A stretch of DNA of 64,000 nucleotides from Phycisphaerales bacterium (GTDB lineage: Bacteria; Planctomycetota; Phycisphaerae; Phycisphaerales; UBA5793): the NCBI GenBank assembly GCA_020852515.1, contig JADZAS010000005.1, positions 172,570 to 236,569 of the forward strand. The letters run 5' to 3'. Made by a program: the position numbers and the translations under genes. This document shows, one piece after another, positions 20,329 to 29,154 of the stretch. The notes below the pieces were generated by a model, which saw only the letters and a program-made list of their open reading frames with translations, ran no database searches and was not told the origin of the DNA. Position 1 is the first letter of the stretch, and each line of letters begins with the position of its first letter.

Positions 20329-21480
20329 TCATTTGAGCATTTCCCGCACGAGGTCGGCCCTGGCTTCCCGGCGCTGGCCCTGGTCCAGGTCTCGACCGAG
20401 GACGCGCTGCAGGTGGGCGGGCTGGGTCAGCAGGAGGAGCTGATTGACGGCCTGCTCGGTGATGTCGGCGATGATGCCGGTCATGATCCCGAGGCGGACA
20501 TCGCTCAGAAGCGTGAGGGCTTCCTCGGGCGTGAGGAGGCGGGCGTGGCGGAGCGTGCCGAGCGAACGGCACACCTTGTCCTCGAGAAGGCGACGACGCT
20601 TCTCGATCAGGTGCTTGCGCGCCAGACGCTCGGCCTTGATGAGGTCCGGGATGATCTTGCGCTCGAACTGATCGAGAATCTCAGGCTCGGACTTGCCAAG
20701 CGTGGTCTGGTTGGAGATCTGAAAAAACTCGCCGGCGGCCTCGGAGCCCTCGCCGTAGTAGCCGCGCACCGCGAGCGCAAGGTCCTTGGTGGCGCGGCGG
20801 ATGCGGTCCATCTCGCCGGCCATCTTGAGCGCCGGAAGGTGAACCATGACGGAGACGCGGATCCCCGTGCCGACGTTGGTCGGGCACGCCGTCACGAACC
20901 CGAACCGGGGCGAGTAGGCGTAGGCGAGCGATGAGCCGGACTTGGGACAATCGCCCTCGATCAGGTCGTCGATCTTGTTGATGTGCTCGAACGCGGGCGT
21001 GAGTTCCAGGCCCGATCGAAGGACCTGCAGGCGCAGATGGTCTTCTTCGTTGACCATGATCGAGAGCGACTCGTCGGGGAGCGAGATCGCCACGCCGCGA
21101 GGTTCCCCGCCCGCGGGGCCCGCGGGGTCGGCGCCCTGGCCCTTGGTCGCCGGCTGCTGGGCCTGGCCGCGGGCGTGCTCCTTGGAGATCAGGTGTCGCT
21201 CAACCATGAGCGTGCGGTCGAGCACCGGGGCCGAGTGCACATCGACCCAGAGCATCTGCTGCGCCAGTCCGGCGTTGAGCAGCCGCTCGCGGCAGGTGTC
21301 GAGGATCGCCTGCCGATGCTGACGTGACGCGCGCGTGAGGAACGGGAAGCCGTCGAGGTTGCGGGCCAAGCGGACGCGAGAAGAGACCACGACATCGGCT
21401 TCCGCGCCGGAGCCGCGGAGCCAATCGGCGCCGCGCTTGACGGCCGCGGCGGAGAAACCCGGCTGCGGCGGCTGGCTCAT
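20329..21480 (-). CDS. mcsB: protein arginine kinase McsB
   Basis: 383 residues from the ATG at 21480 (MSQPPQPGF), whose first bases overlap the mcsA stop (ATGA). ATP:guanido phosphotransferase fold: VSSRVRLARNLDGFPF near residue 30, the nucleotide-binding RVSVMVHLPAL region near 220, and SSRVRLARN-type arginines throughout. McsB phosphorylates arginines on misfolded proteins, marking them for ClpCP in Gram-positive bacteria. A Gly/Gln/Pro-rich insert near 100-120 (HARGQAQQPATKGQGADP) is not usual. Confidence 0.9.
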   Translation of the reverse strand: MSQPPQPGFSAAAVKRGADWLRGSGAEADVVVSSRVRLARNLDGFPFLTRASRQHRQAILDTCRERLLNAGLAQQMLWVDVHSAPVLDRTLMVERHLISKEHARGQAQQPATKGQGADPAGPAGGEPRGVAISLPDESLSIMVNEEDHLRLQVLRSGLELTPAFEHINKIDDLIEGDCPKSGSSLAYAYSPRFGFVTACPTNVGTGIRVSVMVHLPALKMAGEMDRIRRATKDLALAVRGYYGEGSEAAGEFFQISNQTTLGKSEPEILDQFERKIIPDLIKAERLARKHLIEKRRRLLEDKVCRSLGTLRHARLLTPEEALTLLSDVRLGIMTGIIADITEQAVNQLLLLTQPAHLQRVLGRDLDQGQRREARADLVREMLK

Positions 21481-22175
21481 GGGCCCTCCGTTTCGGGATT
21501 GCGCGGAGGGGGAGGCTGCGGCGGCGCGGGCTTGGCCGCGCGGGAAGCCCTGGCCGGGGCGGTCTTGCGTGCGGCCTTGGGCGCGCCCGCGGCTTTCTCG
21601 ATGCCGATGAGTTCGTCGCGGAGTTGGGCCGCGATCTCGTACTGCTCGGCGGCGATCGCCTGAGTCAAACGCTCCCGAAGTTCCTTGACCCTGGCCACGA
21701 TCTCCGCGGCGGCTGCTCTCGACGCCGGCGCAGGTCTGACCGGCTTGACCGGCGGAGGGACGCTCGTGCCCGAGACCTCTCGCAGCCGGCGAGGGAGTTT
21801 GCCTTTGTGGTGCGTGCCGCGGTCGTGGGCGCGGGCGAGCAGCGGGCTCAACTGGCCCTCGAACGCGGCGTAGCAAGCCGGACACCCGAGCAGGCCGGAC
21901 TGACGGAACTGCGCGAACGCGAGGCCACACTCGGGGCAGGCGTTGTTGGTTGGCTGGGCAGCGGGACGCGGCTGTTGCGAGGCCGACGCGACACCGGTCG
22001 GCTGGACCTGGGAAGTGATGAACTGCGTGAGCAACTGCGTAATCGGGGTGTTTGCGGGTATGGGCAGCCCTTGGCCCTTGGCGCACCCCTCGCACAGGTG
22101 CCGCTCCAGCCGCTTGCCGTTCTTGACCACGAGTTCGTGGACAGTGGCCTCGTTGTCACACTGGTCACACTTCAC
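21477..22175 (-). CDS. mcsA: McsA-like zinc protein with UVR motif, activator of McsB
   Basis: 232 residues from a GTG at 22175 (MKCDQCDNEATVHE). A TTG two codons upstream is an alternative; an ATG far upstream would add a non-conserved tail. Zinc-binding pairs: CDQC (3-6), CEGC (~28-31), CPEC and CPAC (~80-105). A UvrB/UvrC-type motif (RLTQAIAAEQYEIAAQLRDE) lies near 180, followed by an Ala/Pro-rich tail. McsA is the usual activator of McsB and is encoded beside it here, overlapping by 4 bases. Confidence 0.88.
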   Translation of the reverse strand: MKCDQCDNEATVHELVVKNGKRLERHLCEGCAKGQGLPIPANTPITQLLTQFITSQVQPTGVASASQQPRPAAQPTNNACPECGLAFAQFRQSGLLGCPACYAAFEGQLSPLLARAHDRGTHHKGKLPRRLREVSGTSVPPPVKPVRPAPASRAAAAEIVARVKELRERLTQAIAAEQYEIAAQLRDELIGIEKAAGAPKAARKTAPARASRAAKPAPPQPPPPRNPETEGP

Positions 22176-22244
22176 GGGCAATGATATCGGCGTTTGGCGG
22201 GGCGGCGTGTGACCGCGTGGCCGGGTGGGTCGCCGAAGAACCCC

Positions 22245-23399
22245 ATGAATCAGCGCCAACTCATCGCGTTCGCGGACCGGCCGATCCTGGCGGATGACGC
22301 CCTGAGCAAGCGGTATCTGCGGGCGATGGGGTTCCTCGACGCGTACAAGCGATCAACGGCCAGGGTGCAGGCGGTGGCGATCGCCGAACAGATGGAGCGG
22401 GAGCCCGAGGGCATGCGTGCCGTGCACCCGTACTACGTCCTGGGATACGAGATGAAATCGGACGAGTACCCGATCGACGTGACGGCGATCTACGAACGCG
22501 GCGAGATCGTCGCGAGCGAGGACACCCGGACCTGCGGGTACCTCGGCGCCGAGTTGTCCAAACGCGGGATCGAACTGGACCTGGTGTACCACGACGCGGA
22601 GACCGACCTCTCGCCGTGGTCGCAGGGCCTGAAGCGGATCATCGACGTCTACAAGAGCGATGCGGCACGCGAGCGGATGCCCGAGGATCTCCGCGGCTAT
22701 GACGTCGCGAAACTCAAGGTCATGACACCCGAGTACAACGAATGGATCATCAAGTTCGGGAGGTACGCGGATCGGCTGAAGATCGAAGCCCTGCGCAAGA
22801 TCACGATTGAATCGGGGCTGATGTCGGCGTGGGGCGAGCGCACGGCGGCGGTCAACTTCTTCAACATCCGCACATCGTTCACGGTGCACGACTACAACGG
22901 ATGGCCGTACCGTCAGGGCACGCTGGTTGACGATCGGACGAGCTGCCCGGTGTGCTTTCTGACGCCGCAGGGGCAGCGCTACGACCGGCGCGAACACCAC
23001 CGCTACTGGAACAGCTTCATCGACCTGCTGAACCACGCGCGCTCGGGCGCGGCGATGGGGCCGTTCGTGCCGGTGATCCGCGAGGCCCCGCGGCCGAAGG
23101 ATGGCCACATCCCCGGCACGATGGACAGGGGCGGGCGGTGGATGCTGGAACACCTGATGGCGCACCTCATCCGCACGGGCGCGCGGATGTACATGTACTT
23201 CCACCCGGCGTGCACGGCCGCCGATGATCGCTCGCTGGCGGAAGTCATGGACAAGCACGCCGCCGCGCTCCCTGCCACGAACCCGACGCTGCCGGAGATC
23301 AAACTGGATGTGGACGAAGTCGTGACCGGAGGCTGGAAGACGACGTACGCGGAGTTTCTCGAGCAGCAGCCGGATCGGTGGCCGGGCAAGACCGGGTGA
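22245..23399 (+). CDS. conserved-looking protein of unknown function
   Basis: 384 residues from the ATG at 22245; the frame is open a further 17 codons upstream but that part is basic and GC-driven. Soluble, no membrane segment. Visible features are PYYVLGYEMKSDEYPIDVTA near 60, a TSCPVC cysteine pair near 240, an aromatic/His-rich stretch (REHHRYWN) near 255, and HLIRTGARMYMYFHPACTA near 315. No recognised family. It is divergent from mcsA (69-base gap) and convergent with rpmB. The coding quality and intact length suggest a real, expressed gene. Confidence 0.7.
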   Translation: MNQRQLIAFADRPILADDALSKRYLRAMGFLDAYKRSTARVQAVAIAEQMEREPEGMRAVHPYYVLGYEMKSDEYPIDVTAIYERGEIVASEDTRTCGYLGAELSKRGIELDLVYHDAETDLSPWSQGLKRIIDVYKSDAARERMPEDLRGYDVAKLKVMTPEYNEWIIKFGRYADRLKIEALRKITIESGLMSAWGERTAAVNFFNIRTSFTVHDYNGWPYRQGTLVDDRTSCPVCFLTPQGQRYDRREHHRYWNSFIDLLNHARSGAAMGPFVPVIREAPRPKDGHIPGTMDRGGRWMLEHLMAHLIRTGARMYMYFHPACTAADDRSLAEVMDKHAAALPATNPTLPEIKLDVDEVVTGGWKTTYAEFLEQQPDRWPGKTG

Positions 23400-23407
23400 A
23401 ACGACAA

Positions 23408-23433
23408 CGCCGACCCGGAAAACCGGATCGGCG
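23408..23433. terminator. bidirectional terminator between convergent genes
   Basis: Stem CGCCGA-C-CCGG with CCGG-A-TCGGCG and an AAAA loop. It lies just after the stop of the 22245 gene and about 30 bases beyond the stop of rpmB. GTTGTTGT on one side and its counterpart on the other give weak T-rich tracts in both directions. Confidence 0.7.
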
Positions 23434-23462
23434 CTGGTTGTTGTGCGTGACGAACCCGGAGA

Positions 23463-23744
23463 TCAGTGCTTGCCGGCCGCGAGCTTCTGCTGACGGGTGT
23501 AACCGTATTTGCGCTTCAGGGGCTTGACGACCAGGCCGCTCTTGATGGCGTTGGTGGAAGCCTTGACGCGGGTGGGCACCCCGTCGATGATCGCGGTCAC
23601 GTCCTTGAGGTTGGGACGGAACTTGCGCCGGGTGATGCCGGTGGGCTTGAGACCGAACCCGCCCTTCTTGACGGCCTGACCGCGCCATGTGCGCTGCTTG
23701 CCGAAGGACGCTTTCTTTCCGGTGAAATGGCAGACGAAGGGCAT
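23463..23744 (-). CDS. rpmB: 50S ribosomal protein L28
   Basis: 93 residues. Starts MPFVCHFTGKKASFGKQRT, matching the L28 N-terminus (C-x-x-TGKK-P/A-x-x-G), followed by the conserved TRRKFRPNLKDV. The single N-terminal Cys replaces the usual zinc-type set. It carries a C-terminal extension (LKRKYGYTRQQKLAAGKH) beyond the ~78-residue E. coli form. Monocistronic by layout. Confidence 0.93.
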   Translation of the reverse strand: MPFVCHFTGKKASFGKQRTWRGQAVKKGGFGLKPTGITRRKFRPNLKDVTAIIDGVPTRVKASTNAIKSGLVVKPLKRKYGYTRQQKLAAGKH

Positions 23745-23868
23745 GGGTCGTGCTCCGATCGATTCAGGGCGGGGAGTTTAGGCAGGCGGCACGCGGAAGC
23801 GAACTCGCGGGGCCAAAGTCACGGATTCCGCGGCGAGCACCCAAACATCATCCGAGAACCGGTGATCG

Positions 23869-24180
23869 TCACTGTCCCGCCTTTTGCTTCTGCACGACCT
23901 TTCCGTCCTTGAAAACGATCGCGTACGTGACGCCGCCGTCACGCCAGACGTAGGTCTTTTCGGGGTTGGGCTTGCTGTCGAGCATGCCGGCGCTGCCGAC
24001 CCCGTAGCCGCCGGCGGGGGTCTCGTCGTTGCCCGAGCCGAGCAGGTTCTCGACCTGCGAGAGGTTCATGCCGTTGGCGACTTTCTCGTACCCCGCGGAG
24101 AGGTCCTTCTGTTCGCAGGCGGCAAGGGCGGTGCAGAAGAGGGCTCCGAGAGCGGGGACGATGATGCGTGTGTTGGCCAT
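23869..24180 (-). CDS. lipoprotein of SmpA/BamE-like type
   Basis: 103 residues from the ATG at 24180 (MANTRIIVPALGALF); the longer frame adds 15 unlikely residues. Signal peptide with lipobox LAAC at about 17-20, so the mature N-terminus should be a lipidated Cys. The mature part contains GYEKVANGMNLSQVENLLG, which resembles the GMT-x-x-QV-x-x-LLG motif of small outer-membrane lipoproteins of the BamE/OmlA group, then YVWRDGGVTYAIVFKDGKVV, a typical strand pair. The exact role cannot be fixed. Confidence 0.7.
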   Translation of the reverse strand: MANTRIIVPALGALFCTALAACEQKDLSAGYEKVANGMNLSQVENLLGSGNDETPAGGYGVGSAGMLDSKPNPEKTYVWRDGGVTYAIVFKDGKVVQKQKAGQ

Positions 24181-24225
24181 GCCCAGAGCGTACCACATGC
24201 CCTGCCGGGAGCACAAGTCACCCAT

Positions 24226-25452
24226 TCACGACCGCTTGAGACACTCGCGCTCGATCATGTGCTCGAGGGTTTCGCACACGATCCCGATCTCCTTCTCGGT
24301 CAGCCGGTTGTGGAACGGCAGGGCGATGGTTCGGTGGCTGACGGTCTCGGCGATGGGGAACATGCCGGGCTTGAAGCCGAAATCGGCGCGGTAGAACGGC
24401 TGGAGGTGGATGCAGGGGAAGTAGTCGTTGGCGCCGATCTCGTGGCGTCGCAGCCCCTGGATGATGCGGTCGCGCTCCTCGCGCGTGAAACTGCTGTCGA
24501 GGCGCACGACGAAGACGAACCAGCTCATGGCGGTGTGCGGGTCGATGGTCGGAAGCACCAGGTGCGGGTTGCCCATCAGGCGACGCATGTACGAGGCCGC
24601 GACACGCTGGCGGGCCTCGATGATCTCGTCGAGCCGGCGCATCTGGGCCACGCCCAACGCGGCCGAGAGTTCCGACATGCGGTAGTTGTAGCCGAGGCGC
24701 TCGTGCGTGAGCCACGAGCCGATCGGCGCGCCGCTGCCCACCCCGCCGATGCCCGCGGCCGGGCCCAACTGCGGCGGGCCGTCGGCGACGAATCGGCCCT
24801 GGTTGCGCAGCGAGCGGCAGAGGCTCGCCAGGCGCTTGTCGCTGGTGACGATGCACCCGCCTTCACCCGTGGTGATCTGCTTGTTGGGGTAGAACGCGAA
24901 GACGCCGATGCGTCCGAAACTGCCCGCGGGTCGGGCGTTGTGGACCGCGCCGAGAGCCTCGCAGCAGTCCTCGATCAGCGGGATCTCGTGACGCTTGGCG
25001 ATCGCCTCGTACTCGCGCATGTGCTGCGGGTTGCCGAAGGTCTCGACCGCGATGATGGCGCGGGTGCGCGGCGTGATGGCCGCCTCGAGCCCGGTCGGAT
25101 CCATGTTGAGCGACTTGGGACAGATGTCCACGAAGACCGGCTTGGCGCCGACGTAGAGGATGACGTTGGCGCTGGCGATGAAACTGAACGGCGTGGTGAT
25201 GACCTCGTCGCCCTCGCCGATCCCGAGCGCGTCGAGGGCCAGATGCAGCCCGGATGTGCCGCTCGATACGCCGATGCCGTAGAGCCGCTCGGCGCGGGCC
25301 GCGACGAGTTCCTCGAACTGTTCGAGCCGAGGGCCGATCGACAGCCTCCCGGAGCGAAGTGTCTCCACGACCAGTTCGACCTCGGCGTCGGTGATGTCAG
25401 GCCGGCTGAGCGGGATTTCGGTCGTCGGGTGAAAGGCGGCGCTGTTCGGCAT
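24226..25452 (-). CDS. DegT/DnrJ/EryC1/StrS family aminotransferase
   Basis: 408 residues. Fold-type I PLP enzyme: SSGTSGLHLALDAL near 63-76 (phosphate-binding), ETFGNPQHMREYEAIA near 136, IEDCCEALGA near 160 (PLP ring Asp), and the Schiff-base Lys in FAFYPNKQITTGEGG near 184-198. Such enzymes make amino sugars for surface polysaccharides, using a nucleotide-linked keto sugar and glutamate. No sugar-pathway genes lie next to it, so the product cannot be named. It stands alone between the lipoprotein and dnaA. Confidence 0.9.
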   Translation of the reverse strand: MPNSAAFHPTTEIPLSRPDITDAEVELVVETLRSGRLSIGPRLEQFEELVAARAERLYGIGVSSGTSGLHLALDALGIGEGDEVITTPFSFIASANVILYVGAKPVFVDICPKSLNMDPTGLEAAITPRTRAIIAVETFGNPQHMREYEAIAKRHEIPLIEDCCEALGAVHNARPAGSFGRIGVFAFYPNKQITTGEGGCIVTSDKRLASLCRSLRNQGRFVADGPPQLGPAAGIGGVGSGAPIGSWLTHERLGYNYRMSELSAALGVAQMRRLDEIIEARQRVAASYMRRLMGNPHLVLPTIDPHTAMSWFVFVVRLDSSFTREERDRIIQGLRRHEIGANDYFPCIHLQPFYRADFGFKPGMFPIAETVSHRTIALPFHNRLTEKEIGIVCETLEHMIERECLKRS

Positions 25453-25618
25453 GTTCGCTCCGGCCCGAGCGGAATGGGCCAGGACTGGCGCCGCGGTCGG
25501 GCGGGTCTGTTATCGGCAAACGAGAGCGGCCGGTGCACTGCCGATGCCGACGTGCACCACACAGCCCGCGCTGGTGCGCACGGGTGGTCCGACCCGGCTG
25601 AAGGACCGAGAACCGGAC

Positions 25619-27463
25619 TCAGTTTCTGGAAATGGACGCCCTGAGCCGCGCGAGGAGGTCACGGATCGTCATGGTCTCACCTTCGGGACCGATACCGTAC
25701 GACTCGTCCGACTCGACCTGCTTCTGGAGCCGCTGATGGGCGGTGATCACGGTCGAGTGGCTCGGCCGCCCGATCGCCCGGGCGATCTCCGGGTAGCTCA
25801 TGGTCGTGAACTGGCGGGCGAGATGGGTGATGACGGCGCGTGCCAGCACAACCCGCTTGTGGCGCGTCGGCGCGCCGAGGTCCGACGAATCCACGCCCAG
25901 TTCGGTGCAGGTCTGCGCCGAGATGGTCTCGATCCGGACCGGTCTGCTGAACCGAGAGCCCGGAAGATCGCTCGCGGCATCGGCCGGGCCGAGCGAGGAA
26001 GAATCCCCGAGGGCTCGTTCGATGGTCAGAACACCGACCGAGCGCGGAGCATCGCCCGAGGGCGAGAGCCGGTGAATGGCCTCGACTCGCGTCACCAGAC
26101 CCTCGATCTCGCGGAGCCCGACCACGGGCGAGCCCGGGGCGGTGCGTGTCCGCTCGACAAACTGCCGAACGGCGGCGTCTTCGAGGATCAGGCCGCGACG
26201 CTGTGCGAACAGTCGGATGGCCCGCTCGCGAACGGCCGGATCGGGGGGCTCGATGCTGGCGACCATTCCCGCCATGAACCGCGAGACCAGCGCGGGGCTG
26301 AACTGGCGGATCTGGCGCGGGTGACGGTCGCAGACCAGCGCGATGCGTGCGCCGGAGAGCGCGATCTCGTCGAACGTGTGCAGCAGCTCCTGCTGCGTCG
26401 CCTGTTTGCTGGCGAGGAAGTGAACATCGTCGATGCAGAGCAGATCGCACCGGCGGTATTGGCGTCGGAACCGCTCGACACCCGGGGCGGACATGGCCCC
26501 TCCCCGCCGCGGAGCGCCCGCGGCGGCTCCACCCGTGGTCTGCTTGATCGAATGGACAAACTCGTTCATGAACGCTTCGCCGGTTGTGATGCGCACGACC
26601 GCGCCGGGGTGCAGTTCGCGGAAGCGAGCCGCCAATCCCTGCAGCAGGTGGGTTTTCCCCACCCCGCACGGGCCGTGGATGAACAGGAGCGGCGCGGTTC
26701 CCGCGTGCGCCGGGCGGTCCTGCGAGGTCTCGACGAGGTTCGCGGCCGCGTTGTACGCCAGCCGATTGGAGTCTCCGACCACGAAGTCTTCGAGGCGGTA
26801 GGTGCGGGTGCTTCCGGCCGCGGGACGGGCGGGCGATGGACGCGCGGGCGTTCCCGCCGCGTCGGGCGCGGCCCCGCGTGCGGGCGCGGCCTGCGAACGC
26901 GCCGCGCCGGGCGCTGGCGCGCCCTCGAAACTCGCGGAGTCGGCGACAAACTCGACCTTCGGCTCACCGGCGATCGGACCGACCACCTCGATCGCCACAT
27001 CGCGCAAGGCCTGGCCGAAGCGACGATCGAGCAACCCCGCGAGCGACGGCGACGAGGCGATCACCCGGACGACGGGCCCGTCCACCTCGATCCGCGCCTG
27101 GTCGGCGAAGTAGCGATCGAAGCGGGCGGCGCCGACGAGCTCGACCATTCGAGCGGCGATTCGCTCCGCGGTGCTGCCCGACAGGGGATCGCCCTGAGCG
27201 GCGACGAATCGGAGCCTGGGTCCGCGACGATCGAACCGGTGCAACCCACGAGCGCGATCGGCCGGGGTCTCGGCACGATCCGCCTCGGCGGAGGTCTGTA
27301 CACCCGCGGCGTCGGATCGCCCGTGCAGCCTCAACGAGGACGGGGCCCGATCGGCGATGCCTCTGCGTTGCTCACTCTCGCTCTCCCTGCGGCCGTGCGG
27401 CCGGCTTGATCGTTGAAGGTCGGCAGGATCGGACGAAACACCCGGAGCGTGACGAGTCTCCAC
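25619..27463 (-). CDS. dnaA: chromosomal replication initiator DnaA
   Basis: Frame of 614 residues; recognisable DnaA starts near residue 97 (TAERIAARMVELVG, domain I), so the true start is probably downstream of the frame's first codon. Pro/Ala-rich domain II (~178-220), AAA+ domain with Walker A GPCGVGKTH (~264-272) and Walker B LLCIDDVHFL (~341-350), a Gly/Ala-rich insert between them (~310-328), and C-terminal domain IV with MSYPEIARAIGRPSHSTVI, the DnaA-box-binding helix-turn-helix signature. It opens the replication origin in its ATP form. No dnaN or recF follows. Confidence 0.92.
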   Translation of the reverse strand: METRHAPGVSSDPADLQRSSRPHGRRESESEQRRGIADRAPSSLRLHGRSDAAGVQTSAEADRAETPADRARGLHRFDRRGPRLRFVAAQGDPLSGSTAERIAARMVELVGAARFDRYFADQARIEVDGPVVRVIASSPSLAGLLDRRFGQALRDVAIEVVGPIAGEPKVEFVADSASFEGAPAPGAARSQAAPARGAAPDAAGTPARPSPARPAAGSTRTYRLEDFVVGDSNRLAYNAAANLVETSQDRPAHAGTAPLLFIHGPCGVGKTHLLQGLAARFRELHPGAVVRITTGEAFMNEFVHSIKQTTGGAAAGAPRRGGAMSAPGVERFRRQYRRCDLLCIDDVHFLASKQATQQELLHTFDEIALSGARIALVCDRHPRQIRQFSPALVSRFMAGMVASIEPPDPAVRERAIRLFAQRRGLILEDAAVRQFVERTRTAPGSPVVGLREIEGLVTRVEAIHRLSPSGDAPRSVGVLTIERALGDSSSLGPADAASDLPGSRFSRPVRIETISAQTCTELGVDSSDLGAPTRHKRVVLARAVITHLARQFTTMSYPEIARAIGRPSHSTVITAHQRLQKQVESDESYGIGPEGETMTIRDLLARLRASISRN

Positions 27464-27893
27464 TGGTCACACCTCTCACCGGCCTGGGCCGGAGCGAAGC
27501 ATCGATTTGTCGTCGTGACAACTCGAGAGCGGTTGAGAAGAAGCCGACGCGATCTTGGCGTCGGTCGGAAAGAGTCCTTCAGAAGTCAGCCGGCGGCCGC
27601 GATGACTGGTGGGTGCGAGGCACGACCGACCGGGCGTGAAGGCATGAACCTCCGCGGCGCGGCTGGGGAGCGTTGCGAGTCCACAAAGTCGATCTTGGCG
27701 CCGGTCGCTGGTCTCTCCGTGACCGGGGCGGGAACAGCGTAACCCACGGAAGGGACAAACTCAACGGGCAATCGTCGCGAAATCGATTTCCACAATGCTG
27801 TTTGTCAAGAATCCGCGAGCAGTTGCGCGAGAAAAAAAAAGTTGTCCACGCGATCCACAATCCGCGTCACTCACAGTTCGTGGAAAAACCGCT
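27464..27893. other. candidate replication origin (oriC) with DnaA-box-like sites
   Basis: Gap directly upstream of dnaA. Four 9-mers matching TTATCCACA at 7 of 9 positions cluster in about 100 bp: ATTTCCACA (27786-27794), TTGTCCACG (27842-27850), CGATCCACA (27851-27859), and TTTTCCACG on the minus strand (27887-27879). A run of nine A (27832-27840) is the only AT-rich tract nearby. No gene in this stretch looks real. Origins beside dnaA are common in bacteria, so the call is reasonable but unproven. Confidence 0.5.
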
Positions 27894-28988
27894 TCACGCC
27901 GGGCCCGCGCTCCCGCTCAGACCCTTGACCACCGGCACACGGATCGAGAACCGCTGGAATCCCGCGCGGCGGTACAGACCGAGCGCGGGTGCGTTGCGGG
28001 TATCGACCGCGCAGGTCACCCCGCCGGAACCGACGAGAACGCGACCTCGCTGATCGGCCTCTGACCCCGCCTCGGCATCCGACCAGCCGAGGAGCTGCCG
28101 CAGCCCTCGTTCGAGCACCCTGGCCCCAAGACCACGGCCACGCACGGCCGGAGCAAGCCCGAGATATACCAGTTCGACCGATTCGAGCTCGGGCACGATA
28201 TTGAAAAGGGCGCAACCGACAGGTTTTTCGCGCTCGAAGACCAGCCACCACAACGCGGGGTCATACCGTCCGACCGCTCGATGCGAGGCCAGCACCTCCT
28301 CGGCCGAGCGCAGGCCGCACAGTTCCGGACAATCGGCCGTGTCGATGTAGGTCTCTTCCAGGAGTGCCGTGATCGCCGCATCGAGATCCGCAACCGGCAG
28401 GCCCGACCCGTGCAGATCGGCGACGGACCGGAGCCGGACTCCCTCGGGCAGAGGTTCCCATCGCGGGGGCTGCGTCCCCGTTCGTCGCAAGTAGGCCAGA
28501 TCGCCGACCCGGGTGAATCCGGCGTCGAGAAACGCGGCCAGCGCTTCCTTCTCGTGGGGCTCGAGCAGGGCCTGGGCCAACCGGGCAGGGTCATGTCCGT
28601 GCGCACCGTCGGCGACGCACCGACACGCGGCCCGAAGAACCGCGGCTCGTTCGACAGCCGCAAGGCCGGGCCCACCCAACGGGTCTGCGCCTCGCCGGAT
28701 CAACGGCCGTCGGCCGGGCCCGGAGACGAACATCATCGCCGTGCCGCCCGCGCCGATCACGGCCAGCGACACCTGCCGCACCAGAACCGGCTGGTCCTGC
28801 CGATCATCGCCGGCCACCGTGGCCCACATCAGCCCCACATCGATCCCCACGCTTCCCGCGTTCTCGAGAAACCGCTCGGCCGCGGCGTGCGGATCGCCAG
28901 CCTGTTCGCCCACGAGCCGAACAACCGCGTCGAAGACCAGCCGGGGAGGGACGTGGATGAGCCGGACGCCCGGGTTCAGGGCTGGCAT
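27894..28988 (-). CDS. GNAT-family N-acetyltransferase
   Basis: 364 residues from the ATG at 28988 (MPALNPGVRLIHVPP); an earlier in-frame codon at 29105 adds 39 doubtful residues. The C-terminal ~170 residues carry the GNAT fold: LVYLGLAPAVRGRGLGARVL (acetyl-CoA loop R-G-R-G-L-G) and VDTRNAPALGLYRRAGF (motif B). The N-terminal half may be a second, degenerate GNAT domain, with VSLAVIGAGGTAMMFVSGPG. It transfers an acetyl group from acetyl-CoA to an unknown amine. Its start region faces the candidate oriC on the far side from dnaA. Confidence 0.8.
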   Translation of the reverse strand: MPALNPGVRLIHVPPRLVFDAVVRLVGEQAGDPHAAAERFLENAGSVGIDVGLMWATVAGDDRQDQPVLVRQVSLAVIGAGGTAMMFVSGPGRRPLIRRGADPLGGPGLAAVERAAVLRAACRCVADGAHGHDPARLAQALLEPHEKEALAAFLDAGFTRVGDLAYLRRTGTQPPRWEPLPEGVRLRSVADLHGSGLPVADLDAAITALLEETYIDTADCPELCGLRSAEEVLASHRAVGRYDPALWWLVFEREKPVGCALFNIVPELESVELVYLGLAPAVRGRGLGARVLERGLRQLLGWSDAEAGSEADQRGRVLVGSGGVTCAVDTRNAPALGLYRRAGFQRFSIRVPVVKGLSGSAGPA

Positions 28989-29154
28989 CCCGGAAGGCGT
29001 TGTGTGCGGTGCGGTGTCCAAGATCGGCCCGGAATCACGAGTCCCCCGACGAACCGAATCCCCCGAACCGTCCTTCCCCTGCCCGCGCACGGATGACCGG
29101 ACCACACTAGACTATCGACCCTGCACCGGCCACATGGCCGACCGGAGCCTGTTG

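Noticed and set aside
19117..20934. 605-residue open frame on the plus strand over comF and mcsB
   Set aside because: It runs antisense to two genes with clear catalytic motifs and has no recognisable domain; long antisense frames are expected at this GC content.
23884..25644. 586-residue open frame on the plus strand over the aminotransferase gene
   Set aside because: Antisense to a gene with a full PLP-enzyme pattern; its own peptide is Arg/Asp/Gly-rich shadow.
25451..27409. 652-residue open frame antisense to dnaA
   Set aside because: dnaA motifs on the other strand are unmistakable; this frame has low-complexity composition.
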